This document shows, piece by piece, positions 30,534 through 37,980 of a DNA stretch of 48,265 nt. This DNA is from Bacteriovoracaceae bacterium (GTDB lineage Bacteria > Bdellovibrionota > Bacteriovoracia > Bacteriovoracales > Bacteriovoracaceae): NCBI GenBank assembly GCA_016784965.1, contig JADHTQ010000035.1, positions 1 to 48,265 of the forward strand, written 5' to 3'. Each line of letters starts with the position of its first letter. Position 1 is the stretch's first letter. A program made the translations under genes and the position numbers. Under the pieces are notes generated by a model. It was not told the DNA's origin, did not search any database, and saw nothing but the letters and a program-made list of their open reading frames with translations.

Positions 30534-31934
30534 ATGGCCAAAAAAAAAGAAGATATGGCATCACAAGCCACTGAAGGTACTGATGAATTTGATGTCGGTA
30601 CAATGATAGAGGATATTGAAGCAGAAGAATTTGAAGACACTGGAAGTCAAGAAGCTGAAGATTTGCAAGAGGATACAGATGCAGATTTACAAACTGGCGA
30701 TATAACTCCAAGTGAACCTATTGAAGATGAGGATGAAGAAGAAGAAGAAGAAGAAGAAGAAGAGTACACCAGCACAAACACCAAAAGCACTACAAATATC
30801 AGCTTAAAGGACAAAATAGCTGCTGAAATTAACAAAATCTCAGCGCTTTTTAGCAAGTCAGGTAAAAAATCAAAAGATTCGGATTCTGACGAGGATGAGA
30901 GTACCTCTGTCACAAAGTCATCAAGTTTCTTTAGCGGTCTTCACGATAAAATGCCTGAAGGGTTAAAGGAATCATTAAATCCACTGCTAAAAAAATTTAA
31001 TATCAACATCAAAGGAAAAGATGCAAGTGATGATGATGAAGAAGAAGATGAGGCAACTGGGAGCATAACAGATGTAAGTGGGTCAAAGCAAATCAAATCA
31101 GAGTCTGATGATGATGAAGAGGATGAGAATGACAGCAGCAGCAAAGGCACCAAATTATTCACCTTAGATGCCTTAAAAGACCCTAAAAAAAGAGGAAAAC
31201 TAATAATCATAATCAGTATCCCAGCGATAATTTATTTCTTTCTAGATGAAATCTTTCCACCGGAAACACCAAAGCCACAAAAGGTCACAAAAAGGAGTAA
31301 AAAGACCAAGGCAAAAAAAATGAAAAAGGCCAAGAAGAAGATTACCGAAAAAATCAATAAACAAAAAATTGATGACGACATTAAAAAGCGTGCAAAAGAA
31401 GAAGAGGCAAAACAGGCAAGAATAAAAAAAGAAATGGAACACTTGAAAGAACAAAACAGATTGGCCGAAGAACGTCTAAAGAAAGCTGAGGAGGAAAAGG
31501 AGTTAGCTGAGAAAAAAGCACAAGAACTAGAACAAAAGCGAATTGCAGATGCCGCTAAATTAAAAGAAGAGCAAGCAAAACAAGTTGAGCAACCAGCTAT
31601 ACAACCAGCTGAGCAACCAAAACAGCCAACCTCACAATCTATTGCAGAACAACCTGTAATTCAACACACAAAAAGAAAGCTTAAATATACTGCACCACCG
31701 AATTATGAAAGCCTAGGAAGGGGGTTAGTGTATAATTGTGTTGGAAAACATTGGGCATGCTTAAGTCGCGAAAGTTACTTTGAATGTCGAAGCAATATGA
31801 GGTGGTCACAAGAAAATGGAAAAGATCCACACTGTATAGTAAAAAATGTTTATGCTTCCATTAATGATTGCAAAACTATGCAAATTCACAACATTAATAC
31901 TGTTAAATCAACTTCTTTTTGTATGTCAAAATAA
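30534..31934 (+). CDS. TolA-like acidic/coiled-coil membrane protein with a six-cysteine tail
   Basis: A 466-residue protein of unusual composition. Residues 1-215 are strongly acidic, with a run of about ten Glu encoded by nine GAA triplets (30735-30761) plus GAG; a single membrane segment follows (about 222-240, KLIIIISIPAIIYFFL). A Lys-rich stretch comes next, then a long Ala/Glu/Lys/Gln coiled coil (about 275-350) and a Gln/Pro linker. The last 80 residues hold six cysteines (NCVGKHWAC ... FEC ... HC ... DC ... FC) that look disulfide-forming. The layout resembles TolA/TonB-type envelope-spanning proteins, but no TolA or TonB domain was recognised. AGGA lies about eight bases before the ATG. 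Confidence 0.7.
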   Translation: MAKKKEDMASQATEGTDEFDVGTMIEDIEAEEFEDTGSQEAEDLQEDTDADLQTGDITPSEPIEDEDEEEEEEEEEEYTSTNTKSTTNISLKDKIAAEINKISALFSKSGKKSKDSDSDEDESTSVTKSSSFFSGLHDKMPEGLKESLNPLLKKFNINIKGKDASDDDEEEDEATGSITDVSGSKQIKSESDDDEEDENDSSSKGTKLFTLDALKDPKKRGKLIIIISIPAIIYFFLDEIFPPETPKPQKVTKRSKKTKAKKMKKAKKKITEKINKQKIDDDIKKRAKEEEAKQARIKKEMEHLKEQNRLAEERLKKAEEEKELAEKKAQELEQKRIADAAKLKEEQAKQVEQPAIQPAEQPKQPTSQSIAEQPVIQHTKRKLKYTAPPNYESLGRGLVYNCVGKHWACLSRESYFECRSNMRWSQENGKDPHCIVKNVYASINDCKTMQIHNINTVKSTSFCMSK

Positions 31935-31942
31935 ATTAAAAT

Positions 31943-32668
31943 TTAGGCTGCATCTTTTTTGAAGCGTCCATTCACAATGTTTAAAGAGAATGTTCCAACT
32001 TGCTTCATATGTTCTTTTGCCATTGCCTTTAAAAAATTTGTGACTATTAATGGATCAAACTGAGTACCTGAAAAACGCACCAACTCATCAAAGGCAATAT
32101 TAGTATCAAGCCCTTTTCGATAAGGCCGTGAAGACGTCATAGCATCGAAAGTATCAGTAACAAGAATTATTCTTGAAAATAAAGGAATATCATCTTCTGA
32201 TATACCATCTGGATAACCTTTACCGTCATATCTTTCATGATGATGTTTAACAAAATTAACTATATGTCCAAAGTAAGTGAAGTCACCTAAAATCTCAGCA
32301 GATTTTACGGGATGGGTCTTCATTATTCCTAATTCTCGATCATCTAACCTGGTAGGTTTTAATAGTATTGAGTCTGGAATTCCAATTTTACCAATATCAT
32401 GACAAAGTGCTGTCAGCTCTAAGGCATATAACTCCTGATTTGTTAGTCCGATTTCTTTACCAATTATTAAAGCATAGAAAGCAACTCTCATGCTATGGCC
32501 AAAAGTATAGTGATCCTTGTAATCAAGTGCATGCAGTATAGATCTAACGGCCATCTCACATGTTTGTTTGTGACGTCGTTCAAGATTCTCTACCTTATTA
32601 CTTAGATGTAAAAGTGTGACATTATTAATGACTTCATTCAGTGGAAACACTTTTGCATTTTTACTCAT
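31943..32668 (-). CDS. HD-GYP domain protein, probable cyclic-di-GMP phosphodiesterase
   Basis: A 241-residue protein made almost entirely of one HD-GYP domain. The HD pair is in LTALCHDIGKIGIPD, followed by HHHERYDGKGYPDGIS (the GYP motif) and the metal-binding D in VTDTFDAM. All catalytic residues are present, so hydrolysis of cyclic-di-GMP or a related dinucleotide is likely. The N-terminal 40 residues are short and carry no recognisable sensor domain, so control probably comes from a partner protein. It is divergent from the pseudophosphatase gene at 32807, separated by a 138-base promoter region. Confidence 0.9.
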   Translation of the reverse strand: MSKNAKVFPLNEVINNVTLLHLSNKVENLERRHKQTCEMAVRSILHALDYKDHYTFGHSMRVAFYALIIGKEIGLTNQELYALELTALCHDIGKIGIPDSILLKPTRLDDRELGIMKTHPVKSAEILGDFTYFGHIVNFVKHHHERYDGKGYPDGISEDDIPLFSRIILVTDTFDAMTSSRPYRKGLDTNIAFDELVRFSGTQFDPLIVTNFLKAMAKEHMKQVGTFSLNIVNGRFKKDAA

Positions 32669-32806
32669 TTATACTGTCCATCCTATCAAAGCAAATTCTC
32701 CATATTACATTTCGGTATAAATTGATAGAAACTTGAAGTGATAACTTTATATTTTGTGTAAATTGTCTTCACGGCCGTTTGTTTATAAAGTAGAATTAAG
32801 GATGTT

Positions 32807-33973
32807 ATGAATAAAATTATCGTTGTGTGTAAAAACGCGCAGATAGAACAATATTTCAATGGCTTCGATGACTTTTTTGCTCAACTTGGAATCAAGTGTA
32901 TAACACTAACCCCTCAAGAGCTGGAAAAAAGCCCTCATTTAATAGACCTAGCAAGTGTGGTATTTATAGATTTTTCTGTATGGGATGACACCACCACGTT
33001 GGCAAGTAACATACCAAAATATTTGGTTATAAGCCTTGACCAAGATAAAAACAAAGACAAATTAGAACTTATTTTTAAACAAAATAATGCAATTGATGGT
33101 TGGATTGATACTTCTTTGGAACACTTGTACTATCTACCATTACTTAAATCATTTTTAAGACCCAAGCACTCAAAAAATGAGAGAATTATTAAATTGCAAG
33201 TAATGGAGAAAAATTTACGACAAATTGTATCCGACACGTTGGTAGAACTTCAAAGAGTTAAAACTCTTCATGCAAAACTTGTCCCCATGAAAAAAACAAA
33301 ATTAAAGGGATTAAACTTATACAGTAAATATTTGGCAGGTGAAAGCTCAGGAGGAGAGTTTTTTGATATTGTCCAAAAAGATAGAGAATTTTTACTTGTA
33401 TTATCATCTACCTCCTCATATCTATTGTCCGCAATGGTTCTATCCCACTTTGAAGCCCTTAAGGAAAAAAAAGGGTTTTCCATAGATGAAATGGAGGCTT
33501 TTTTATCTGATTTATGTCATGATGCAGATAACTTACTAGTACCCGAGACAGCTAAACGAAGTAACAAGAGGCTGCTAAATGTTTTCATAGCAAGAATTGA
33601 TCTAAACACAATGACTATGGCAGGTTTTAATTTCGGACAAAGTGAATTAATTTCCAATTCCTCTGATCATTACCTTGCAGACAACAATATGAACATCTGC
33701 AGTAGCCAATTTAACTCTGCTTACTTTGAGATGAAAATGAAAAGAGCGGAGGAGTTAATTCTTTTATCTCCAGGTATAAGGTTAAACTCAAGTGGCATTA
33801 TGGGCAATATTGATTTGGTTCAATTTATTCGCAACAATTTCAATAAAGGTCCAGAGAATTTAATTAATGAGATCTTTTATAAATTAAAATCTAATTGTGA
33901 ATCAAGCTTTCTAAAACATGATTCATCATTAATATACATAGAGGTTGATAAAAATGTTATTATGCAGGTATAA
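32807..33973 (+). CDS. RsbU/SpoIIE-type PP2C pseudophosphatase with receiver-like N-domain
   Basis: A 388-residue protein. Residues 1-120 look like a CheY-type fold without a clear phospho-acceptor set (VVFIDFSVWDD). Residues 150-385 follow the RsbU/SpoIIE phosphatase pattern, but the catalytic metal ligands are changed: GGDFYD became GGEFFD (182-187), the DVxGH motif became SSTSS (201 onwards), TDG became SPG (321-323), and DDxT became HDSS (371-374). Catalysis is therefore unlikely; a binding or scaffold role in a partner-switch-like pathway is inferred. No RBS stronger than AAGGATG is seen. The stop overlaps the next gene by 20 bases. Confidence 0.75.
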   Translation: MNKIIVVCKNAQIEQYFNGFDDFFAQLGIKCITLTPQELEKSPHLIDLASVVFIDFSVWDDTTTLASNIPKYLVISLDQDKNKDKLELIFKQNNAIDGWIDTSLEHLYYLPLLKSFLRPKHSKNERIIKLQVMEKNLRQIVSDTLVELQRVKTLHAKLVPMKKTKLKGLNLYSKYLAGESSGGEFFDIVQKDREFLLVLSSTSSYLLSAMVLSHFEALKEKKGFSIDEMEAFLSDLCHDADNLLVPETAKRSNKRLLNVFIARIDLNTMTMAGFNFGQSELISNSSDHYLADNNMNICSSQFNSAYFEMKMKRAEELILLSPGIRLNSSGIMGNIDLVQFIRNNFNKGPENLINEIFYKLKSNCESSFLKHDSSLIYIEVDKNVIMQV

Positions 33974-34646
33974 ATTTTTATTTTTTCTGATCATTCAAAT
34001 TATCTCTACAAATATTGGCGCCCAGGTCATTGAACCATTTTCTATGGATGATTGCCTAAAAAGCTCTTTTTCTCTAGTCACTGTTTCTCACAAGGGTAGC
34101 CCTTTTGGTATGCATGATATTGTCTTAAAGGCAGAAAAAAAAGTCTGTGACATTTCAATCATGCATGAACAATATAAATGGGTAAAATCCAAGTGGCACA
34201 TTGATGTTTGTAGAGGACCCGTTCACATAAAATATGGAACAGACGCAGTAACCGTATTCAAAAGAAGATTACCCTGTAACCAAGATAGAAGTAGTGATTT
34301 TTGTAAATCATACAAAACATTAATGTTACGTTTACAAGATGATGGGCTGATTTTTGCCAAGGGAGAAAAAGAAGACATAACATCAGATCATGGTAAATTA
34401 AACTGTTCATTTGAACTGATAGATTTATACCTCGGTACTGGTACAATACTAAGTCGGCACAAAGAATACCCCTCTTTTATACCTACGATTAACACAATTG
34501 AAAAGCCTACAATAAATTACCCTTCTCCAACTTTGCCAAATGTTCCCAAAGAACAAGAACCTAGGGAACCTATTGAAAGGGTCGAAGTTCCCCAACCAGA
34601 AGAAATTAAAGCACCCGCTGTTGAAGTTAAAGATGGGGAGTTTTAG
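33954..34646 (+). CDS. Small secreted protein coupled to the pseudophosphatase, unknown family
   Basis: About 230 residues with a signal peptide (LLCRYKFLFFLIIQIISTNIGA) and five or six cysteines in the mature part, suggesting a disulfide-bonded periplasmic or outer-membrane domain; the last 60 residues are Pro/Glu-rich and probably disordered. The frame can start at TTG 33945, but the ATG at 33954 has GAGG nine bases upstream and is preferred. It begins inside the end of the pseudophosphatase gene and its 3' end overlaps the convergent ArsA-like gene by 20 bases. No family was recognised. Confidence 0.75.
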   Translation: MLLCRYKFLFFLIIQIISTNIGAQVIEPFSMDDCLKSSFSLVTVSHKGSPFGMHDIVLKAEKKVCDISIMHEQYKWVKSKWHIDVCRGPVHIKYGTDAVTVFKRRLPCNQDRSSDFCKSYKTLMLRLQDDGLIFAKGEKEDITSDHGKLNCSFELIDLYLGTGTILSRHKEYPSFIPTINTIEKPTINYPSPTLPNVPKEQEPREPIERVEVPQPEEIKAPAVEVKDGEF

Positions 34647-35700
34647 ACCATTGTTCAGATAATTTTTGTACTTGATGCACAGAATGCCAAGCCAAGACCT
34701 CGTTAAAACTAATACAATTAGAAAAGTGTTTCTTGGCATATTTTAGTAAATTTAGCTCTGTTTGTAGCATTGATTTTTTTAGTTGATAATCAGGTGAGCT
34801 CGCTTTTGGATGCCAATCATTTAGATGTGTACTGATACATTTGTTAATTAGAATATAGGAATCCTTATGAAAAAAGCTTTGTGCCTGGTCATGAATAGAT
34901 AAAGCTTCATCTATTTTTTGTTGGTCTGCAGAAGTAACTAAAAACCAATTTGAAAAAGTTTGTTGTTTCAAATTTTTCTGAAATGATAGCGATGACAAAA
35001 ACGAATCTTTGGACTTGTAAACAGACACCACTGCATTTATAAAATTATCGACAAATGATGCTCCAGTCACATGTTCTAAATAAGATAACAATTTTTTGAT
35101 CCCACTTTTAATAATAAGAGACACTACCTTTTTGCTTTTTTTTGCTTGCTCTGGTGTTGCAGCAGAAATGGGTTTGTTAAGGTATTTAAATATATCTAAA
35201 TAACTTTTATCAAAAAAAGCATTTATCTTTTTTGTTGCTATAAGAAAATCAATAAAGTGTTTTCCTGGGGGAGTATCCAAAACGATTGTATCATACACTT
35301 TACTTTGTAAATGATATTGTAGTTCCAATACAGACATTATTTCATTCATTCCACCATGTGGGCGAGCTAAAATTTTCAAAATCGGGTTGTTAAAATCGTT
35401 AATCAAATCGTGTTTTATACCCACACGATTAAGGGTAGTTTGTGGGGACATCAAAAGGGCATCAAATTTATAAGATACATCCTTATTAAAAACACTTGCA
35501 TCAATTGTCTGTATCACGCCTGCATTTTCTTCATCCAAATTTAATATCTCTTTTAACCTCTTTGCTGGATCAATAGTAATAACTAGTACCTTCAGTCCTT
35601 GTGAAGTAAGATAAAGCGCCCTCGACGTGGCTAAAGTTGTCTTGCCAACACCTCCTGTTCCACAAAATATTTCAATGGGTTTGCTTGGAATTTTTATCAC
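34627..35700 (-). CDS. ArsA/Get3-family ATPase, subunit lacking the signature lysine
   Basis: A 357-residue member of the ArsA/Get3 family. The Walker A is CGTGGVGKTTLAT (about residues 13-25), where the first lysine of the deviant Walker A (normally GKGGVGKT) is Thr. Later, VLDTPPGKHFIDFL corresponds to the switch II loop DTAPTGHT. A GTG start at 35700 overlaps the stop of the upstream ArsA-like gene as GTGA, so the two are translationally coupled. It is probably the partner of the next protein in a heterodimer. Arsenite transport is not implied; no arsB or arsR is nearby. Confidence 0.82.
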   Translation of the reverse strand: MIKIPSKPIEIFCGTGGVGKTTLATSRALYLTSQGLKVLVITIDPAKRLKEILNLDEENAGVIQTIDASVFNKDVSYKFDALLMSPQTTLNRVGIKHDLINDFNNPILKILARPHGGMNEIMSVLELQYHLQSKVYDTIVLDTPPGKHFIDFLIATKKINAFFDKSYLDIFKYLNKPISAATPEQAKKSKKVVSLIIKSGIKKLLSYLEHVTGASFVDNFINAVVSVYKSKDSFLSSLSFQKNLKQQTFSNWFLVTSADQQKIDEALSIHDQAQSFFHKDSYILINKCISTHLNDWHPKASSPDYQLKKSMLQTELNLLKYAKKHFSNCISFNEVLAWHSVHQVQKLSEQWSKTPHL

Positions 35701-36569
35701 ACTAACTTCTCCATTTTCTCTTCTAACTCACATATTATTTTCTTTTTACTCATGTATATCGAGTGGGGTAGTATTTGTGATATTTGCTTTGAGTATTTAG
35801 CCTGGATCTCCTGCTCAAATTTTATTTTTTCTTTTAGAAATGAAGGTAACGTTTCCATTTTTAAATTGCTTGTATTTACCAGTGAGTTGTTTAATACCAG
35901 GTCGATGTCAACAAAGTTATGGGATTGTAAAAAATTTTTTACTTCCATACCTTCATGAATGGCCAGAGGTGTGGGAAGAGTACAAACTATACCTTTGAAA
36001 AAGTTCGCAGAATACAATGATTTGTGCATCTTTTTTATATCGTTAGTCAATATTCCATCTTTACCAAACATCTCTTTAAAATTGTGAGGCGACTCTAGCA
36101 TTGCGATGGTATGTCCAGATGACGGGGAATCTAGGACAATAATAAGTTCTGGGTCCTTCATCAACTTATCAACAATATCTCCAAGCAGGATCATATCAGA
36201 TACCCCTGGCACCATATCAAAGATAGATTTGAAAAATGGAGTTTTTAAAATCCAAGATGCAATAAGTTTTGATCCCAGTTTATCAGCAATATAGGCCATC
36301 ACACTCTCTGCAATGTCTAATTGCTGATAACTAATTTTTAAATCTTTTGATAATTTATGGTCACCTCTTGAGGTAAAACAAATGTAATGGGCCTTCAAAC
36401 CACAGGACTTTAAGTAACGAGTTAGTGCCAAAGAAAGTGTTGTTTTACCAACGCCTCCTTTACCTGTTACAAAGTATAATCTGCTAAGATCATTAAAATG
36501 TGTAGCTTCCTGTGATGAGAAGTTTGAAGTATGATCCTTCAATGTCTGTTCCGATTTCTTGTTTGACAT
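35697..36569 (-). CDS. ArsA/Get3-family ATPase, subunit with intact signature lysine
   Basis: About 290 residues. The deviant Walker A GKGGVGKTTLSLAL (residues 36-49) is intact, including the signature lysine, and LDSPSSGHTIAML is the switch II region. The frame may start at TTG 36572, but ATG 36567-36569 is likely; either start lies inside the preceding beta-barrel gene (about 77 bases of overlap), and I see no strong ribosome binding site. Together with the Thr-variant partner downstream it suggests an asymmetric ATPase dimer, a pattern seen in other bacterial tandem ArsA pairs. Function unknown. Confidence 0.82.
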   Translation of the reverse strand: MSNKKSEQTLKDHTSNFSSQEATHFNDLSRLYFVTGKGGVGKTTLSLALTRYLKSCGLKAHYICFTSRGDHKLSKDLKISYQQLDIAESVMAYIADKLGSKLIASWILKTPFFKSIFDMVPGVSDMILLGDIVDKLMKDPELIIVLDSPSSGHTIAMLESPHNFKEMFGKDGILTNDIKKMHKSLYSANFFKGIVCTLPTPLAIHEGMEVKNFLQSHNFVDIDLVLNNSLVNTSNLKMETLPSFLKEKIKFEQEIQAKYSKQISQILPHSIYMSKKKIICELEEKMEKLV

Positions 36570-37167
36570 CAAAAGGATCGTGGTACTGACCTAAGACGCC
36601 GATAGTATAATGTTCATTCAATTTAAGGTCGACGCCTCCTCCAAAATGAAAACCGAAAGTAATTCTAGCAGTTGAAGTTACCCATCCTTGACTACCAATC
36701 TCTCTTCGAAGTCTGGGTCTGTAAAAACCTAGTCCCCCTACAACAAATGGAGAAAAAGAATCTAAGTGGAATAGTCTTGCTTTGATCCCAACAACTAACG
36801 CTGGGAGCTTTACATAACCGCTCTTAAAGCTATGTTTAGAGTAATGTAGATTTGCAATCATATCAAAGGAGTGACTCGCAGAATAACTGTAAATAACATC
36901 GAAGGTTATAGAGTCCACGGCTACATGCCTAAAATCACCTAGTAAAACAGTTTGCCCGACACCCAAACCAACAGAGTGTTTTCTTGTACCGTCTGGAATT
37001 CTTGGTTGTGCTCTATGAGGCTTGGAACTTCCCAGCTTTTTGGACATGTCCTGCGAAGTTATTTTTTGAATACTTGTTTTTGCTTCCTTACAAATTGCCT
37101 TGTTTCCGACCATTATTAACGCGAAAACAAGGCAATAAACTATCCTTACTGTGGAATTTTTTTTCAT
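36493..37167 (-). CDS. Outer-membrane beta-barrel protein
   Basis: A 224-residue protein with a signal peptide (about residues 1-26) and a mature part of alternating-residue strands (for example HSVGLGVGQTVLLGDF and TARITFGFHFGGGVDLKL) ending in Tyr-Thr-Phe, the terminal phenylalanine that the BAM complex reads. It is probably an eight-stranded barrel of OmpA/OmpW-like size. It lies between the PhaR-like regulator and the ArsA-like pair, and its 3' end overlaps the start of the second ArsA-like gene. Pore or structural role unknown. Confidence 0.75.
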   Translation of the reverse strand: MKKNSTVRIVYCLVFALIMVGNKAICKEAKTSIQKITSQDMSKKLGSSKPHRAQPRIPDGTRKHSVGLGVGQTVLLGDFRHVAVDSITFDVIYSYSASHSFDMIANLHYSKHSFKSGYVKLPALVVGIKARLFHLDSFSPFVVGGLGFYRPRLRREIGSQGWVTSTARITFGFHFGGGVDLKLNEHYTIGVLGQYHDPFDVKQEIGTDIEGSYFKLLITGSYTF

Positions 37168-37208
37168 TTTGACCCTTGCTTGACTATTTCATTACAAAAC
37201 TAATGATA

Positions 37209-37586
37209 CTAGTTTAGCACAGCAGGGGCTTCTGTTGAACTATTCATTTCAACATTTTCAGCAAAGGGCCTAAGCTCTTCAGCTGGAGCAGGTGCTTCAA
37301 TACCTTCCATTTCTCTAATATACCCAGTGAAAGTACCTTCTTTAGAACGAATAACTCTTTTTAAAAGTTCAACGTCCCCGGGTATTGTTGATTTGCGCTC
37401 TTGATCAAATAGTAACATAATTTGAGTGTTGTAAGTGATGTCATTTTTCGTTTTGTTGTCAATAACTTTGATTTCATTTCCTTCTCTAATGATCTGAGAA
37501 ATTTCCTCAAGAGTTACATAACAACTTTGAAAAGTGTCATACAACTTTCGATTTTGATAACGTTTAATAATTCTTACTTCTGTCAT
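37209..37586 (-). CDS. PhaR-type polyhydroxyalkanoate regulator, DNA-binding domain protein
   Basis: About 125 residues starting TEVRIIKRYQNRKLYDT after the ATG, the very characteristic N-terminus of the PHB/PHA accumulation regulator DNA-binding domain. The second family domain is not clearly present; the tail is short and Glu/Pro/Ala-rich. PhaR proteins bind DNA and poly-hydroxybutyrate, but no PHA synthesis gene is in this window, so the effector here may differ. The longer frame starting at 37634 is rejected because the ATG at 37584-37586 has GGGGA seven bases upstream. It is first in a run with the barrel and ArsA-like genes. Confidence 0.88.
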   Translation of the reverse strand: MTEVRIIKRYQNRKLYDTFQSCYVTLEEISQIIREGNEIKVIDNKTKNDITYNTQIMLLFDQERKSTIPGDVELLKRVIRSKEGTFTGYIREMEGIEAPAPAEELRPFAENVEMNSSTEAPAVLN

Positions 37587-37796
37587 TTCGTTTCCCCTAT
37601 TTTGTGACCTCAAGGTTTTCTCCCTTAATACCACCTGTTAAATAAAATCAATAAAAAACTATAAAAATAAAGCAGTTCTCCATCCCGGCACCCTTATACA
37701 ACAAAAATTTGTTTTTTATAACAGGGTGTGTAATTTTTCCAATGCACTGTGAAAAAGGGTGTATTATTTATACTACTTTTAGTACTAATTTCTCAT

Positions 37797-37820
37797 AATT
37801 TCAGTAAATTATCTGAAATT
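37797..37820. promoter_or_regulatory. 8-bp inverted repeat in the PhaR/TPR intergenic region
   Basis: AATTTCAG and CTGAAATT are perfect inverted arms around an 8-base spacer, lying between the divergent PhaR-like and TPR-lipoprotein genes. This is an operator-like arrangement, and the PhaR-like protein is an obvious candidate binder, by position only. The rest of 37587-37980 (394 bases) is AT-rich and also contains a second imperfect hairpin near 37690-37730 (CACCC ... GGGTG) and two short GGGTGT repeats; I see no other gene. Confidence 0.35.
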
Positions 37821-37980
37821 TTCAAAAACAGTGTCAAATAATGCCTTGCTCTTCGCATGATGCATTCAATTAGCAATTTTTTTTTGATGCTGTCAACCAT
37901 ATTTTTACGTGAAATACTTAATTTTTTTAAAAATTAGGACGACAAGGAGTTAATGAAACCTTAAATCATGGTGTTAGCTG

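Noticed and set aside
34627-36569. Arsenite resistance operon
   Set aside because: The two ATPases belong to the ArsA family, but no arsB, arsC, arsD or arsR is nearby and the neighbours point elsewhere.
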